Assembly (NCBI RefSeq): GCF_045629565.1
Contig: NZ_JAZQRL010000012.1
Coordinates: 42,102-106,101 of the forward strand
Length of the DNA stretch: 64,000 nt
From: Arcticibacter sp045629565
Lineage (GTDB): Bacteria > Bacteroidota > Bacteroidia > Sphingobacteriales > Sphingobacteriaceae
Direction: 5' to 3'
Shown here: positions 19,083 through 28,213 of the stretch, piece after piece
How positions within the stretch are numbered: position 1 is the first letter of the stretch
Layout of the letters: each line of letters opens with the position of its first letter
Notes under the pieces: generated by a model
What the model was told of the DNA's origin: nothing
Database searches by the model: none
Seen by the model: only the letters and a program-made list of their open reading frames with translations
Made by a program: the position numbers and the translations under genes

Positions 19083-20204
19083 ATGAAAGTGCTCGCGCTG
19101 GAAGGTCAGAAGAACCTAGGAACTTTTATAGACTTTCCACATGACCTTTATAGGGAGGACCGCAATTACGTTCCTGAACTTTATATTGCTCAACGAGATA
19201 TGCTGACGCCGGGTAAGCATCCTTTTCATGAACATTCGAAAGTCCAGTTATTTCTGGCTTATGACGATAATGATAAGGTCTGTGGAAGAATTGCGGCTAT
19301 TTTAAATAACAACCATAACGCATATAATCAATCCACCGACGGTTTTTTTGGCTTTTTTGACTGTGTGAATAAACAGTCAGTAGCTGACTCCTTGTTTGCA
19401 GCAGCCGAGAAATGGCTTAAGGACCAAGGGGCAAACACAGCAATTGGTCCCGTCAACTTTTCTACAAATGAGACGTGTGGTCTTCTGATATCGGGGTTCG
19501 ATTCGCCTCCCGTTGTAATGATGCCATACAATTTTCCTTATTATCTTGATTTGATCATTGGAGCCGGATATGGTAAAAAAGTAGATCTTCTTGCTTACGA
19601 CGTTCCCTATGCGACGCATAATGATCGCTCAGTCAGGCTTCTCGATACCCTACAGGAGAGGCTAAGAAGAAGTGATATTATTATCCGGAAAATTAACGTA
19701 AAAGATTTTAAAAACGAGGCAGCGAAGCTCCGCGAGGTATATAATGCGGCATGGGACGAGAACCTGGGTTTTGTTCCTATGACAGAGAGGGAATTTGATC
19801 ATATGGCAAAGGACTTAAAGCTTGTTTTGAATCCGGAATTCTGCCTTGTTGCGGAGCAAGGGGATAAATTTGTGGGCTTTGTACTTGGCTTGCCAGATCT
19901 AAACCAGGTCCTCAGAAAAGTTAAAAGAGGACGCTTGTTACCTTTTGGAATATTTAAAATTTTATTTGGCCTGAAGAAGATAGACTGGCTTCGTGTACTT
20001 ACGCTCGGTGTGATCAGCGATTACCGAAAACTCGGTATTGAGGCATGTCTCTATGGCCTTATAATAAAGAATTCAGTAGCTAACAACGTGAAGGGAGCTG
20101 AATGTTCGTGGATGCTTGAAGATAACTACCTGATGAATAATGCCATTGAAGCAATTAATGGCACTGTTTCAAAGAGATACCGGCTTTTTCAAAAAACGAT
20201 ATGA
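19083..20204 (+). CDS. GNAT-like acyltransferase, candidate bacterial ceramide synthase
   Basis: A 373-residue soluble protein with an N-terminal region starting FIDFPHDLYREDRNYVPELY, a segment typical of a GNAT-related family found beside spt in several bacteria. The C-terminal half has the acetyl-CoA-fold pattern ending in GVISDYRKLGIEACLYGLIIK. In Caulobacter a GNAT-type protein (bCerS) N-acylates the sphingoid base. Position directly between spt and an NAD-dependent reductase, with a 4-base overlap to the latter, makes the same role likely. Identity to bCerS cannot be measured here; a different acyl transfer in the pathway is possible. Confidence 0.75.
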   Translation: MKVLALEGQKNLGTFIDFPHDLYREDRNYVPELYIAQRDMLTPGKHPFHEHSKVQLFLAYDDNDKVCGRIAAILNNNHNAYNQSTDGFFGFFDCVNKQSVADSLFAAAEKWLKDQGANTAIGPVNFSTNETCGLLISGFDSPPVVMMPYNFPYYLDLIIGAGYGKKVDLLAYDVPYATHNDRSVRLLDTLQERLRRSDIIIRKINVKDFKNEAAKLREVYNAAWDENLGFVPMTEREFDHMAKDLKLVLNPEFCLVAEQGDKFVGFVLGLPDLNQVLRKVKRGRLLPFGIFKILFGLKKIDWLRVLTLGVISDYRKLGIEACLYGLIIKNSVANNVKGAECSWMLEDNYLMNNAIEAINGTVSKRYRLFQKTI

Positions 20205-21199
20205 AAAAGAAGATCCTAATCACGGGAGCGTCGGGTTTTGTTGGTTCTCATCTTGTAGAAGCTGCAGTGAAAGAAGGCTTTGATGTTTTTGCAGCTATCA
20301 GGTCTTCCAGTAACATTAAGCATCTGGAATCTTTGCCGGTAACCTGGGTTACTCTCAGTATGTCTGATGTGAAGAAGCTTACGGACGAACTGGCAGAACA
20401 GCGTTATGACTTTATCATTCATTGTGCCGGATCGACTAAGGCAAAGACGGAAGGTGATTATAATTATGTGAATGCTGAATTGTCGCGTAATCTCGCAACA
20501 GCTGCGCTAGATTCTGGAATAGCTTTGAAGAAGTTCGTTTTTGTAAGTAGTCTTGCAGCTTTGGGGCCCATAGCTTATGCTGAGCCTCATTCTATAAGTG
20601 CGGATCATCCGGCAGCGCCAGTAACTGGATATGGAAAGAGTAAATTGTTGGCGGAGCACTATTTAAGGAAAATAGAGGGGCTCCCATTGGTCATTGTGCG
20701 CCCAACGGCTGTCTACGGTCCGCGTGAGAAAGATATTTTTATTATTCTTAAGACGATAAATTCCGGATTAGAACCATATATCGGCAGAAAGCCTCAGAAG
20801 CTCAGCTTTATATATGTTAAGGACCTAGTCAAGGTTCTTCTATCGGTGCTACGCGATGAGGTTGCCCCTGGCCGCGAATATAATGCATCAGATGGACAGG
20901 TATATTCAAAGTATGAGCTTGCCGAAATTATGAAAGGCATCACGCGGAGAAGGACTTACAAATTTCATATTCCGATTCCGCTGGTTAGTGTAATCGCATC
21001 ACTATTGGAACTGGTTTACTCTTTTCGCACGGACAGTCCCGCTTTGAACAAGGAGAAAATTAACGAACTTAATGCGGAAAACTGGGCATGTTCAATAAAA
21101 GAATTGGAACAAGATCTTGGATTTATAGCAGATTATCCACTTGCACGAGGACTAGCGGAAACGATAAATTGGTACAAGGAGAATAAGTGGCTGACTTAA
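20201..21199 (+). CDS. NAD-dependent epimerase/dehydratase, candidate CerR
   Basis: A 332-residue extended short-chain dehydrogenase: N-terminal ITGASGFVGSHLVEAA (nucleotide binding), an FVSSLAALGP strand, and the catalytic YGKSKLLAE (YxxxK, about residue 147). It starts with ATGA overlapping the previous stop. In Caulobacter an epimerase-like reductase (CerR) reduces the 3-keto group of the oxidised ceramide; the spt-acyltransferase-reductase order here mirrors that pathway. A sugar epimerase is the general alternative, but no sugar genes are nearby. Confidence 0.8.
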   Translation: MKKKILITGASGFVGSHLVEAAVKEGFDVFAAIRSSSNIKHLESLPVTWVTLSMSDVKKLTDELAEQRYDFIIHCAGSTKAKTEGDYNYVNAELSRNLATAALDSGIALKKFVFVSSLAALGPIAYAEPHSISADHPAAPVTGYGKSKLLAEHYLRKIEGLPLVIVRPTAVYGPREKDIFIILKTINSGLEPYIGRKPQKLSFIYVKDLVKVLLSVLRDEVAPGREYNASDGQVYSKYELAEIMKGITRRRTYKFHIPIPLVSVIASLLELVYSFRTDSPALNKEKINELNAENWACSIKELEQDLGFIADYPLARGLAETINWYKENKWLT

Positions 21200-21235
21200 A
21201 ATGAATCTACTTTAACAATAATTAAATCACAAAAA

Positions 21236-22564
21236 ATGAAAGAACAAGTAAAACCTGCGAACGGAAAGCTTGGAATTCTGATTCCAGGCTTAGGAGCAGT
21301 GGCGACTACTTTTATTGCTGGTGTTGAGGCGGTAAAAAAAGGCATCGCACAACCTATCGGATCGCTCACCCAGATGGGCAACATTCGCATTGGAAAAAGA
21401 ACTGAGAACAAGAATCCAAAGATCAAAGATTTCGTCCCTTTGGCGGATCTTAATGATATTGCTTTTGGTGGCTGGGATGTATACGAAGATAACGTATACG
21501 TAGCGGCGTCTAAGGCTAAGGTTCTTGACGCCGATTTGTTAAACGCAATCAAGCCTGAGCTGGAAGCCCTGATTCCGATGAAAGCGGCCTTTGACAAGCG
21601 TTTTGTGAAAAATTTGGACGGGACGCACATCAAATCTTTCACTACTAAAGCGGATTTGGCTCAACAAGTCATAGAAGACATTAGAAACTTCAAAGCTGAA
21701 AATAATTGTGAACGCTTAGTGATGGTTTGGTGCGGTTCTACTGAGATCTTCCAGGAAGTTACTGACGTTCATCAGACTCTGGAAGCTTTCGAAGCGGGGC
21801 TTCTTGCGAATCATCCCGATATTTCTCCGAGCATGATCTATGCCTATGCAGCTTTGAAAGAAGGTGTGCCTTATGCTAACGGAGCTCCAAATCTGACTGT
21901 TGATACTCCGGCTTTACTGGAACTTGCAGCGCTGACTGAAACGCCTATTGCCGGAAAGGATTTTAAAACTGGGCAGACATTGATGAAAACCATAGTAGCT
22001 CCAGGATTAAGTGCAAGAGCTCTTGGCGTTCGCGGCTGGTTCTCAACTAACATTTTGGGCAACAGGGATGGTCTTGTATTGGACGATCCGGATAACTTCA
22101 AAACGAAGGAAGTTTCTAAGCTGAGCGTGTTGGATGAGATCTTTAGACCAGAGAATAATCCGGAACTATATGCTGATATGTACCACAAGGTTCGTATTAA
22201 CTACTATCCTCCACACGGAGACAATAAGGAGAGCTGGGACAATATCGATATCTTCGGATGGTTAGGCTATCCTATGCAGATCAAGATCAATTTCCTGTGC
22301 AGGGATTCTATCTTGGCTGCTCCGATTGTGCTTGACCTGGCATTGTTCATGGATCTGTCCAAACGTGCCGGCATGACAGGAATTCAGGAATGGCTATCAT
22401 TTTATTTGAAGTCGCCTCAGACAGCTGAAGGTCTTCGTGCAGAACATGATATCTTTAAGCAGTTAATTAAGTTACAGAATACACTTCGTCATATGATGGG
22501 AGAGGATCTTATTACTCATCTTGGGCTTGATTACTATCAGGACTTAGTGGATTCTATTCAGTAA
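21236..22564 (+). CDS. Myo-inositol-1-phosphate synthase
   Basis: A 442-residue NAD-dependent enzyme that makes 1L-myo-inositol 1-phosphate from glucose 6-phosphate. The N-terminus has the NAD-binding GILIPGLGAVATTFIAG. Family segments include FGGWDVYEDNVYVAA, MVWCGSTEIF, GKDFKTGQT and the C-terminal GWLGYPMQIKINFLCRDS. It follows the reductase after 36 bases and precedes the PgpA-type gene by one base. In this setting its product most likely supplies the inositol headgroup of sphingolipids and phosphatidylinositol. Confidence 0.94.
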   Translation: MKEQVKPANGKLGILIPGLGAVATTFIAGVEAVKKGIAQPIGSLTQMGNIRIGKRTENKNPKIKDFVPLADLNDIAFGGWDVYEDNVYVAASKAKVLDADLLNAIKPELEALIPMKAAFDKRFVKNLDGTHIKSFTTKADLAQQVIEDIRNFKAENNCERLVMVWCGSTEIFQEVTDVHQTLEAFEAGLLANHPDISPSMIYAYAALKEGVPYANGAPNLTVDTPALLELAALTETPIAGKDFKTGQTLMKTIVAPGLSARALGVRGWFSTNILGNRDGLVLDDPDNFKTKEVSKLSVLDEIFRPENNPELYADMYHKVRINYYPPHGDNKESWDNIDIFGWLGYPMQIKINFLCRDSILAAPIVLDLALFMDLSKRAGMTGIQEWLSFYLKSPQTAEGLRAEHDIFKQLIKLQNTLRHMMGEDLITHLGLDYYQDLVDSIQ

Positions 22565-22565
22565 A

Positions 22566-23012
22566 ATGCATAAATTAATTTCCACAAGTCTGGGTATCGG
22601 ATACATTAAAGGTGGTGGTACAATAGCATCGGCTTTTTGTTGTCTCTGTATATATTATACGCGGGCTTGTGGAATTAATACCCCTTGGATATCTATATTG
22701 ATAGCGCTTGCTCTTTTTGCTGTTGGGGTTTACTCTGCCGGCAAGGTGGAGCAATATTGGGGAAAAGATAATTATCGGGTTGTAATTGATGAAATAGCTG
22801 GCATGTACATCACCATGATGTTTATACCCATATCTGTCTCTACTATAATCGCAGGATTTCTTCTTTTTCGTCTTTTTGATATCTTGAAGCCCTTTTTTAT
22901 CCGAAGGCTAGAAAAACTGCCAGGTGGAATCGGAGTGATGATGGATGACGTTCTGGCAGGGGTTTACGCCAATCTTGCCCTCCAAGTAGCTATATTTGTA
23001 AGTCTTCTGTAA
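22566..23012 (+). CDS. PgpA-family lipid phosphatase
   Basis: A 148-residue membrane protein with the phosphatidylglycerophosphatase A pattern: GYIKGGGTIASA near the N-terminus, the acidic VIDEIAGM (about residue 76), and FRLFDILKPFF followed by GGIGVMMDDVLAG. The family is Mg-dependent and removes the terminal phosphate of phosphatidylglycerophosphate. Beside an inositol-phosphate synthase and a CDP-alcohol transferase, a phosphatidylinositol-phosphate phosphatase is more likely, as proposed for the Bacteroides inositol-lipid cluster. A true PgpA cannot be excluded. Confidence 0.88.
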   Translation: MHKLISTSLGIGYIKGGGTIASAFCCLCIYYTRACGINTPWISILIALALFAVGVYSAGKVEQYWGKDNYRVVIDEIAGMYITMMFIPISVSTIIAGFLLFRLFDILKPFFIRRLEKLPGGIGVMMDDVLAGVYANLALQVAIFVSLL

Positions 23013-23017
23013 AATCA

Positions 23018-23395
23018 ATGTTCAAATTAATAAAAGCTCAGGTTGCCTCATTAACTGGCACAGCAATTGACTTTTTAACCACAATAGTCAGTGTGGAACT
23101 TTTTAATCTCTGGTATGTAACGGCGAACATCGCCGGAAACGTATTGGGAGGTATAACGAATTTTGCATTGGGTAGGATATGGGTGTTTCAGGCCCGTGGC
23201 GAAAAGGTACATTTACAAGCTTTTAAATATATAATAGTTTGGATAGGAAACATTGCACTGAATACTTCCGGTGTATTTGCTTTGACTCATTTTATGAGCC
23301 TTTCATATATATATAGCAAAGTTATTGTATCAGTAGTAGTAGGCATTGGCTGGAACTATTTTTTACAAAAATATTTTGTTTTTAAACAATCGTGA
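23018..23395 (+). CDS. GtrA-like membrane protein
   Basis: A 125-residue protein with four membrane segments and the GtrA/DPMS signature early on (GTAIDFLTTIVSVELF, then NFALGRIWVF). GtrA-family proteins are thought to help flip lipid-linked sugars or lipids. In this operon it may help move an inositol lipid or its precursor across the inner membrane, an inference from position. It ends GTGA, overlapping the start of the outer-membrane gene. Confidence 0.85.
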   Translation: MFKLIKAQVASLTGTAIDFLTTIVSVELFNLWYVTANIAGNVLGGITNFALGRIWVFQARGEKVHLQAFKYIIVWIGNIALNTSGVFALTHFMSLSYIYSKVIVSVVVGIGWNYFLQKYFVFKQS

Positions 23396-25953
23396 ATTTA
23401 AACATCGGGTCAATCCAAATCAGCTTTTTAACTTTCCTGCTTGTGTTTCTCGGATACAAATCTTTTGCCCAGACCACTGAAGTAAAAGGCACTGTAATAG
23501 ATGCAAGAACGAAAGAAACCTTACCTTTTGTCAGTATAACTGTTCCCGGGACGAAACTGGGTACTACAACAGATGTAGACGGTAATTTTTTTCTAAAGCT
23601 GAATGGTAACTTTCAGCGGATAGTAATTACCTATGTTGGGTATGTTTCGCAAACCAGGGTCATCACTCCAGGGGTTCCGCAGACGGTAAAAGTCTTGTTG
23701 AAGGCAGATGCGAATGTGTTGTCGGAAGTAGTTGTGAAATCCGGGAGACGGAAGAAGTACAGGAATAAAAATAATCCAGCTGTTGAGCTCATCGAAAAGG
23801 TTATTGCAAACAAGGATAAGAACCGTGTTGAAGGTTACGATTATGCAGAATACGAAAAGTATGAAAAGCTAACATTTGCCCTCAGTGACCTCTCAGATAG
23901 GTTTAAGGAGAAGAAATTTTTTAAGAACTACCAGTTTTTATTTCAAAAGCAAGATTCTACAGCTATAGGGGGAGAAAGCATACTGCCATTATATATGGAA
24001 GAAAAGCTATCAAAGAACTACTATAAAAGGAATCCATCAAGAACGAAGACCAAGGTGCTCGCCACTAAGAAGGTTGACTTCGATCCGAAATATATCGATG
24101 CGCAAGGTGTAAGTGCTTATATGAACCGGATGTATCAGGATATTGATATTTATGATAACAACGTTTTCGTTGTGAGTAACCAGTTTCTGAGTCCGATCGC
24201 TCCAAGTGCGCCATCTTTTTACCTGTATTTTATAACGGACACTATTTATAAGGATAATCAACAGCTGATCGAACTGAGTTTTGCTCCGCGTAATAAGGGA
24301 GATATGCTTTTTCAGGGTAAGTTATATATTACGCAGGACGGAAAATATGCAGTAAAAAATGCGCAGATCAGCGTCCATAAGAATATCAATCTAAATTTTA
24401 TACGAGATTTTGAGTCTAACCTTGATTTTGATAAGGATCAGAAGGGTTTGTATTATTTAAGTAAGACTAATCTGAAGATTAATTTTGGTATTTCAAAGAA
24501 TAAGGGTACGGGGGTATACGGCGAGCGCACGGTATCTTTTAAAGATTATGTGTTAAACAGGCCAATCGACGATAGTGTGTTTGATGGCCCTATGGAAGAG
24601 ATTGTGCAGCAGGCACCGGGCAACCCGGATCAATTCTGGCAAGAGAAGCGGCATGAGCAGCTGGCGGAGAGTGAGCAAGGTATATATCGCAATATTGACA
24701 GTTTGCAAAACATGAAGTCTTTTAAGAGGACGGCTGAAATAGCGACACTACTCCTGGCAGGTTATAAGTCGCTTGGGCCAGTAGAAATTGGACCGGCAAA
24801 TACCTTTTATAGCTTTAACCCGGTGGAAGGGTTCAGGTTAAGACTTGGTGGACGAACTACTACGGAGCTTAGTAAGCGTTATTATTTCGAAGGTTACGGA
24901 GCATATGGCTTCAAAGATGAAAAGTGGAAGTATTTTCTGAGTGCTACTTATTCACTTAATAACAAGTCTATTTATCAGTTTCCTCAGAATTATCTTAGAG
25001 CTAGTTTTCAACGCGATACCAAGATTCCAGGACAGGAATTACAGTTTGTGCAGGAAGATAACTTTCTATTGTCTTTCAAGCGGGGTGAAAATGACAAGTG
25101 GTTATATAACGATATATTCAAATTGGATTATGTAAAGGAATTCGAGAATCATTTCTCTTATACTGTCGGTTTTAGAAAGTGGAACCAAAAGCCGGCCGGT
25201 TCGTTGCGCTTTGAAACGTTTGAAGACGGACTGCTACGTCCTTTGAAGGATCTTAACACCAGTGAATTGATGCTGGAACTCCGGTGGGCGCCGAACGAGA
25301 AGTTTTACCAAGGGAAACTGTATCGCGTGCCGGTTCCAGGCCCTGAACCTGTGTTTACTGCACGTTATACTGCCGGAATAAAAGGCCTTTTCGACGGCCA
25401 GTACAACTATCATAACCTACTTGGAAATGTATCTAAACGTTTCTATCTGTCTCAAGTGGGTTATTCAGATGTCACCCTGGAAGGTGGCCATATATTTGGT
25501 CAGGTTCCTTTTCCTTTACTAGCTATCCATAGGGCGAATCAAACGTATGCTTATCAACTTAATTCTTACAACCTGATGAACTTTTTGGAGTTTGTGAGCG
25601 ACCACTATGCCAGTCTAAACATTGACCATAGCTTTAACGGATTCTTCCTAAATAAAATCCCGCTTATTAGAAAGCTTAAGTTACGTGAGGTTGTAAGCTT
25701 TAAAGGTCTTTACGGTGGGTTAAGAGATGAAAATGATCCATACCTTAATCAATCGCTGATGACTTTTCCAACCAACGAAAGTGCGGTAAGAACTACCTAT
25801 ACACTTGAAAAGCGGCCTTATATTGAAGGTAGCGTAGGGCTGTCGAATATCTTCAAGGTTTTAAGAGTGGATCTTGTGAAGCGTTTTAATTATCTTGATA
25901 ATCCGGATGTTTCAGAATGGGGAATAAGAACACGCTTTAAATTGGATTTCTAA
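23392..25953 (+). CDS. DUF5686 outer-membrane protein with CarboxypepD_reg-like domain
   Basis: An 853-residue protein starting at a GTG, with a signal peptide (LTFLLVFLGYKSFAQ), then a carboxypeptidase-regulatory-like beta-sandwich (about 27-115: VKGTVIDARTKETLPFVSI) and the long DUF5686 region that ends in beta-barrel-like strands and a C-terminal aromatic (RFKLDF). This architecture is common in Bacteroidota outer membranes and of unknown function. What is unusual is its place in the middle of a lipid-synthesis operon, overlapping gtrA by 4 bases. Confidence 0.88.
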   Translation: MNLNIGSIQISFLTFLLVFLGYKSFAQTTEVKGTVIDARTKETLPFVSITVPGTKLGTTTDVDGNFFLKLNGNFQRIVITYVGYVSQTRVITPGVPQTVKVLLKADANVLSEVVVKSGRRKKYRNKNNPAVELIEKVIANKDKNRVEGYDYAEYEKYEKLTFALSDLSDRFKEKKFFKNYQFLFQKQDSTAIGGESILPLYMEEKLSKNYYKRNPSRTKTKVLATKKVDFDPKYIDAQGVSAYMNRMYQDIDIYDNNVFVVSNQFLSPIAPSAPSFYLYFITDTIYKDNQQLIELSFAPRNKGDMLFQGKLYITQDGKYAVKNAQISVHKNINLNFIRDFESNLDFDKDQKGLYYLSKTNLKINFGISKNKGTGVYGERTVSFKDYVLNRPIDDSVFDGPMEEIVQQAPGNPDQFWQEKRHEQLAESEQGIYRNIDSLQNMKSFKRTAEIATLLLAGYKSLGPVEIGPANTFYSFNPVEGFRLRLGGRTTTELSKRYYFEGYGAYGFKDEKWKYFLSATYSLNNKSIYQFPQNYLRASFQRDTKIPGQELQFVQEDNFLLSFKRGENDKWLYNDIFKLDYVKEFENHFSYTVGFRKWNQKPAGSLRFETFEDGLLRPLKDLNTSELMLELRWAPNEKFYQGKLYRVPVPGPEPVFTARYTAGIKGLFDGQYNYHNLLGNVSKRFYLSQVGYSDVTLEGGHIFGQVPFPLLAIHRANQTYAYQLNSYNLMNFLEFVSDHYASLNIDHSFNGFFLNKIPLIRKLKLREVVSFKGLYGGLRDENDPYLNQSLMTFPTNESAVRTTYTLEKRPYIEGSVGLSNIFKVLRVDLVKRFNYLDNPDVSEWGIRTRFKLDF

Positions 25954-25985
25954 GCTTACATTTGCGTTACTAAATATTAAGAAAT

Positions 25986-27302
25986 ATGTCTTTTGAGTCT
26001 GTCAGGACGAGCCTCCAAATGGGGATTTATAAAGTGATCAATCCTTTTGTCAGGTTACTGATCAAGTTGGGATTGACTCCTAATGCTGTAACAACGATCG
26101 GTTTGGCCCTTAACATCGGGGTAGCGGTGATTTTCATTTTGGGAGCAGAAAAAGGTAATCGTGGAGATTTGCATTTCGTTGGATGGGCCGGTGCTCTGGT
26201 TTTGTTTGCAGGTGTTTTTGATATGCTGGACGGACAAGTTGCCCGCCTTGGAAATATGAAGTCGACGTTTGGAGCGATGTACGATTCGGTTCTTGACCGT
26301 TATAGTGAGCTAATACTTTTTCTGGGAATCTGTTATTATCTGATATCTCACCATTACTTCTTAAGCTCTTTGTTTGCGTTTATCGCGATGATAGGCTCCA
26401 TGATGGTAAGTTATACACGTGCGAGGGCAGAAGGTTTAGGTGTTGAGTGTAAGGGCGGAGTGATGCAACGACCGGAAAGAGTTGTGCTTATAGGAGTGAG
26501 TGCGATTGTGTGCGGCATCAGTTCGAATTTTATTGGAGGCGATTACAAGCTTTATATTCCAGGCTTCCCATTACAGGTATTTGAGACCATATCGATTTTT
26601 ACTGTTCCTATTACCGTGATGGCTATTATGACTAACCTTACCGCCTTCCGAAGGTTGGCCGACTCCAAGAAGGCCCTTGATCTGATGGATGCTCAGGCTA
26701 AAGTTGCGGGAAAAGATAATTCGAGGGCAGCATTGGGAATCGTATTTGTTTTATTTGCGTCCTTTGCGTTTCCTTCCGTAGTATTATCTTCCGTTAGATC
26801 AACAACGAATGAGCGTCCGGAGGTTGTTGAGACTTCTACACCAGGTTTCCCGGTGCCAAACGTCAGTAATCAACTTTTCTATCTTCAACGCGATCCTAAT
26901 GCAAATACTATAGTATGTCAGCTGAATCTTGACAGCGAAGGTAAGCCGAACCAAAAGACTCCCATAAATGTTTTTTGGATTCGTTATGCGGAGGGAGGTA
27001 AGCGTACTGAGCTAAACTTTGTTCAGCGGAAGTTTGCATACGGGATGACATCCAAGCAGATCAGCGCAGACAAACATGAGTTAAAGTTTGTTTCATACGG
27101 TAAGTACCCGATGTATCTCATGAGGGGCAAGGATAAAAAATATCACGTATTTTCTAAGGTTGCGAATAGGCAAGCGATTTTGAACAGTATCTATGTGCAT
27201 ATAGATGGAGGTACGTTCTGGGTGCCAAATATTGTTTATGTTGAGTTTAAAGCAACTGATCCTGATACGGGGGAACAGTTGACGGAGCGCATTAAAGTAT
27301 AA
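25986..27302 (+). CDS. CDP-alcohol phosphatidyltransferase fused to DUF4833-like domain
   Basis: A 438-residue, two-part protein. Residues about 1-225 are a multi-span CDP-alcohol phosphatidyltransferase with the complete signature DGQVAR..G..YD..LD (about residues 80-102). Given the neighbouring inositol-phosphate synthase, it probably joins inositol 1-phosphate to CDP-diacylglycerol. After a further hydrophobic segment (about 250-270) comes a soluble domain (about 285-438) with FWIRYAEGGKRTELN and a beta-rich end, which I recognise as DUF4833-like. The second domain is likely periplasmic and its role unknown. The stop overlaps the next ATG (TAATG). Confidence 0.88.
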   Translation: MSFESVRTSLQMGIYKVINPFVRLLIKLGLTPNAVTTIGLALNIGVAVIFILGAEKGNRGDLHFVGWAGALVLFAGVFDMLDGQVARLGNMKSTFGAMYDSVLDRYSELILFLGICYYLISHHYFLSSLFAFIAMIGSMMVSYTRARAEGLGVECKGGVMQRPERVVLIGVSAIVCGISSNFIGGDYKLYIPGFPLQVFETISIFTVPITVMAIMTNLTAFRRLADSKKALDLMDAQAKVAGKDNSRAALGIVFVLFASFAFPSVVLSSVRSTTNERPEVVETSTPGFPVPNVSNQLFYLQRDPNANTIVCQLNLDSEGKPNQKTPINVFWIRYAEGGKRTELNFVQRKFAYGMTSKQISADKHELKFVSYGKYPMYLMRGKDKKYHVFSKVANRQAILNSIYVHIDGGTFWVPNIVYVEFKATDPDTGEQLTERIKV

Positions 27303-28213
27303 TGATCGATTTACGAAAACATAACCTGACGGTGTCGGGTTTGTCACTGTTCTACCTCATCCTCTCTTACTGTCTTATAGGTTTTAAATCTGAACAGGTT
27401 TTTTTGGTAGTTCTGTTTAATATGATGTTTTATATATCTGATCTCAGCAGGCGGGTTATACTCGGGTTTTCTATTTTTATCGTCTACTGGATTATATTTG
27501 ATTATATGAAGGCATTTCCGAACTATCTTTTTAATGATGTAGATATTGCGGGGATATACCATTTGGAGAGAAAGCTGTTTGGTGTGAATTATCATGGAAA
27601 TCTGTTAAGTCCGAATGAATTTTTCTATATAGAAAGACGGACATTTCTGGACATTCTTTCAGGGATATTCTATTTGACTTGGGTGCCGGTTCCATTGCTT
27701 TTTGCACTTTATCTTTTTTTCAATAATAGGGAGCAGTTTCTCCACTTTTCTTTGACTTTTCTATTAATCAATATTCTTGGATTTGTTGTTTATTATATTC
27801 ACCCTGCTGCACCGCCCTGGTATGTTCAGGAGTTTGGGTTCGAATTCAATCCAGTGACGCTTGGAAATACTGCCGGCTTAGCACGTTTTGACAGCTATTT
27901 TGGTGTGGATATTTTCAAGTCTATTTACGCTAAGAGCTCAAACGTTTTTGCTGCAATGCCATCCTTGCATTCATCCTACCCGGTACTTGTAGTATTTTAT
28001 GGAGTTAAAAACAAACTAGGGGCCATAAATATCCTATTTGGATTTATAATGATGGGTATTTGGTTCGCCGCTGTGTATTCAGGGCATCACTACGTTCTTG
28101 ACGTTCTGGCAGGTGTAGTTTGTGCGATGGCAGGCATAGCGATGTTTAGCTGTTTGTTAAAGCTCAGGGTCGTTCAGCGGTTTATTCAGAGCCTGTTGCG
28201 GGCCACTCAATAG
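27302..28213 (+). CDS. PAP2/Aur1-like inositol phosphorylceramide synthase
   Basis: A 303-residue membrane protein with about six or seven spans and the Aur1/PAP2 catalytic motifs: YYIHPAAPPWY (about 163-173), AAMPSLHSSYPV (about 220-231), and YSGHHYVLDVLAG (about 259-271), in the order of the fungal and Bacteroides IPC synthases. It would transfer phosphoinositol from phosphatidylinositol to ceramide on the outer face of the inner membrane. Last gene of the operon; its 3' end overlaps the convergent response-regulator gene by 32 bases. A generic PAP2 phosphatase is the alternative, but the HPAAPPWY motif argues for the Aur1 type. Confidence 0.9.
   Translation: MIDLRKHNLTVSGLSLFYLILSYCLIGFKSEQVFLVVLFNMMFYISDLSRRVILGFSIFIVYWIIFDYMKAFPNYLFNDVDIAGIYHLERKLFGVNYHGNLLSPNEFFYIERRTFLDILSGIFYLTWVPVPLLFALYLFFNNREQFLHFSLTFLLINILGFVVYYIHPAAPPWYVQEFGFEFNPVTLGNTAGLARFDSYFGVDIFKSIYAKSSNVFAAMPSLHSSYPVLVVFYGVKNKLGAINILFGFIMMGIWFAAVYSGHHYVLDVLAGVVCAMAGIAMFSCLLKLRVVQRFIQSLLRATQ

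Noticed and set aside
21196..21642. 148-codon minus-strand frame opposite the inositol-phosphate synthase start
   Set aside because: Antisense shadow of a conserved enzyme N-terminus.
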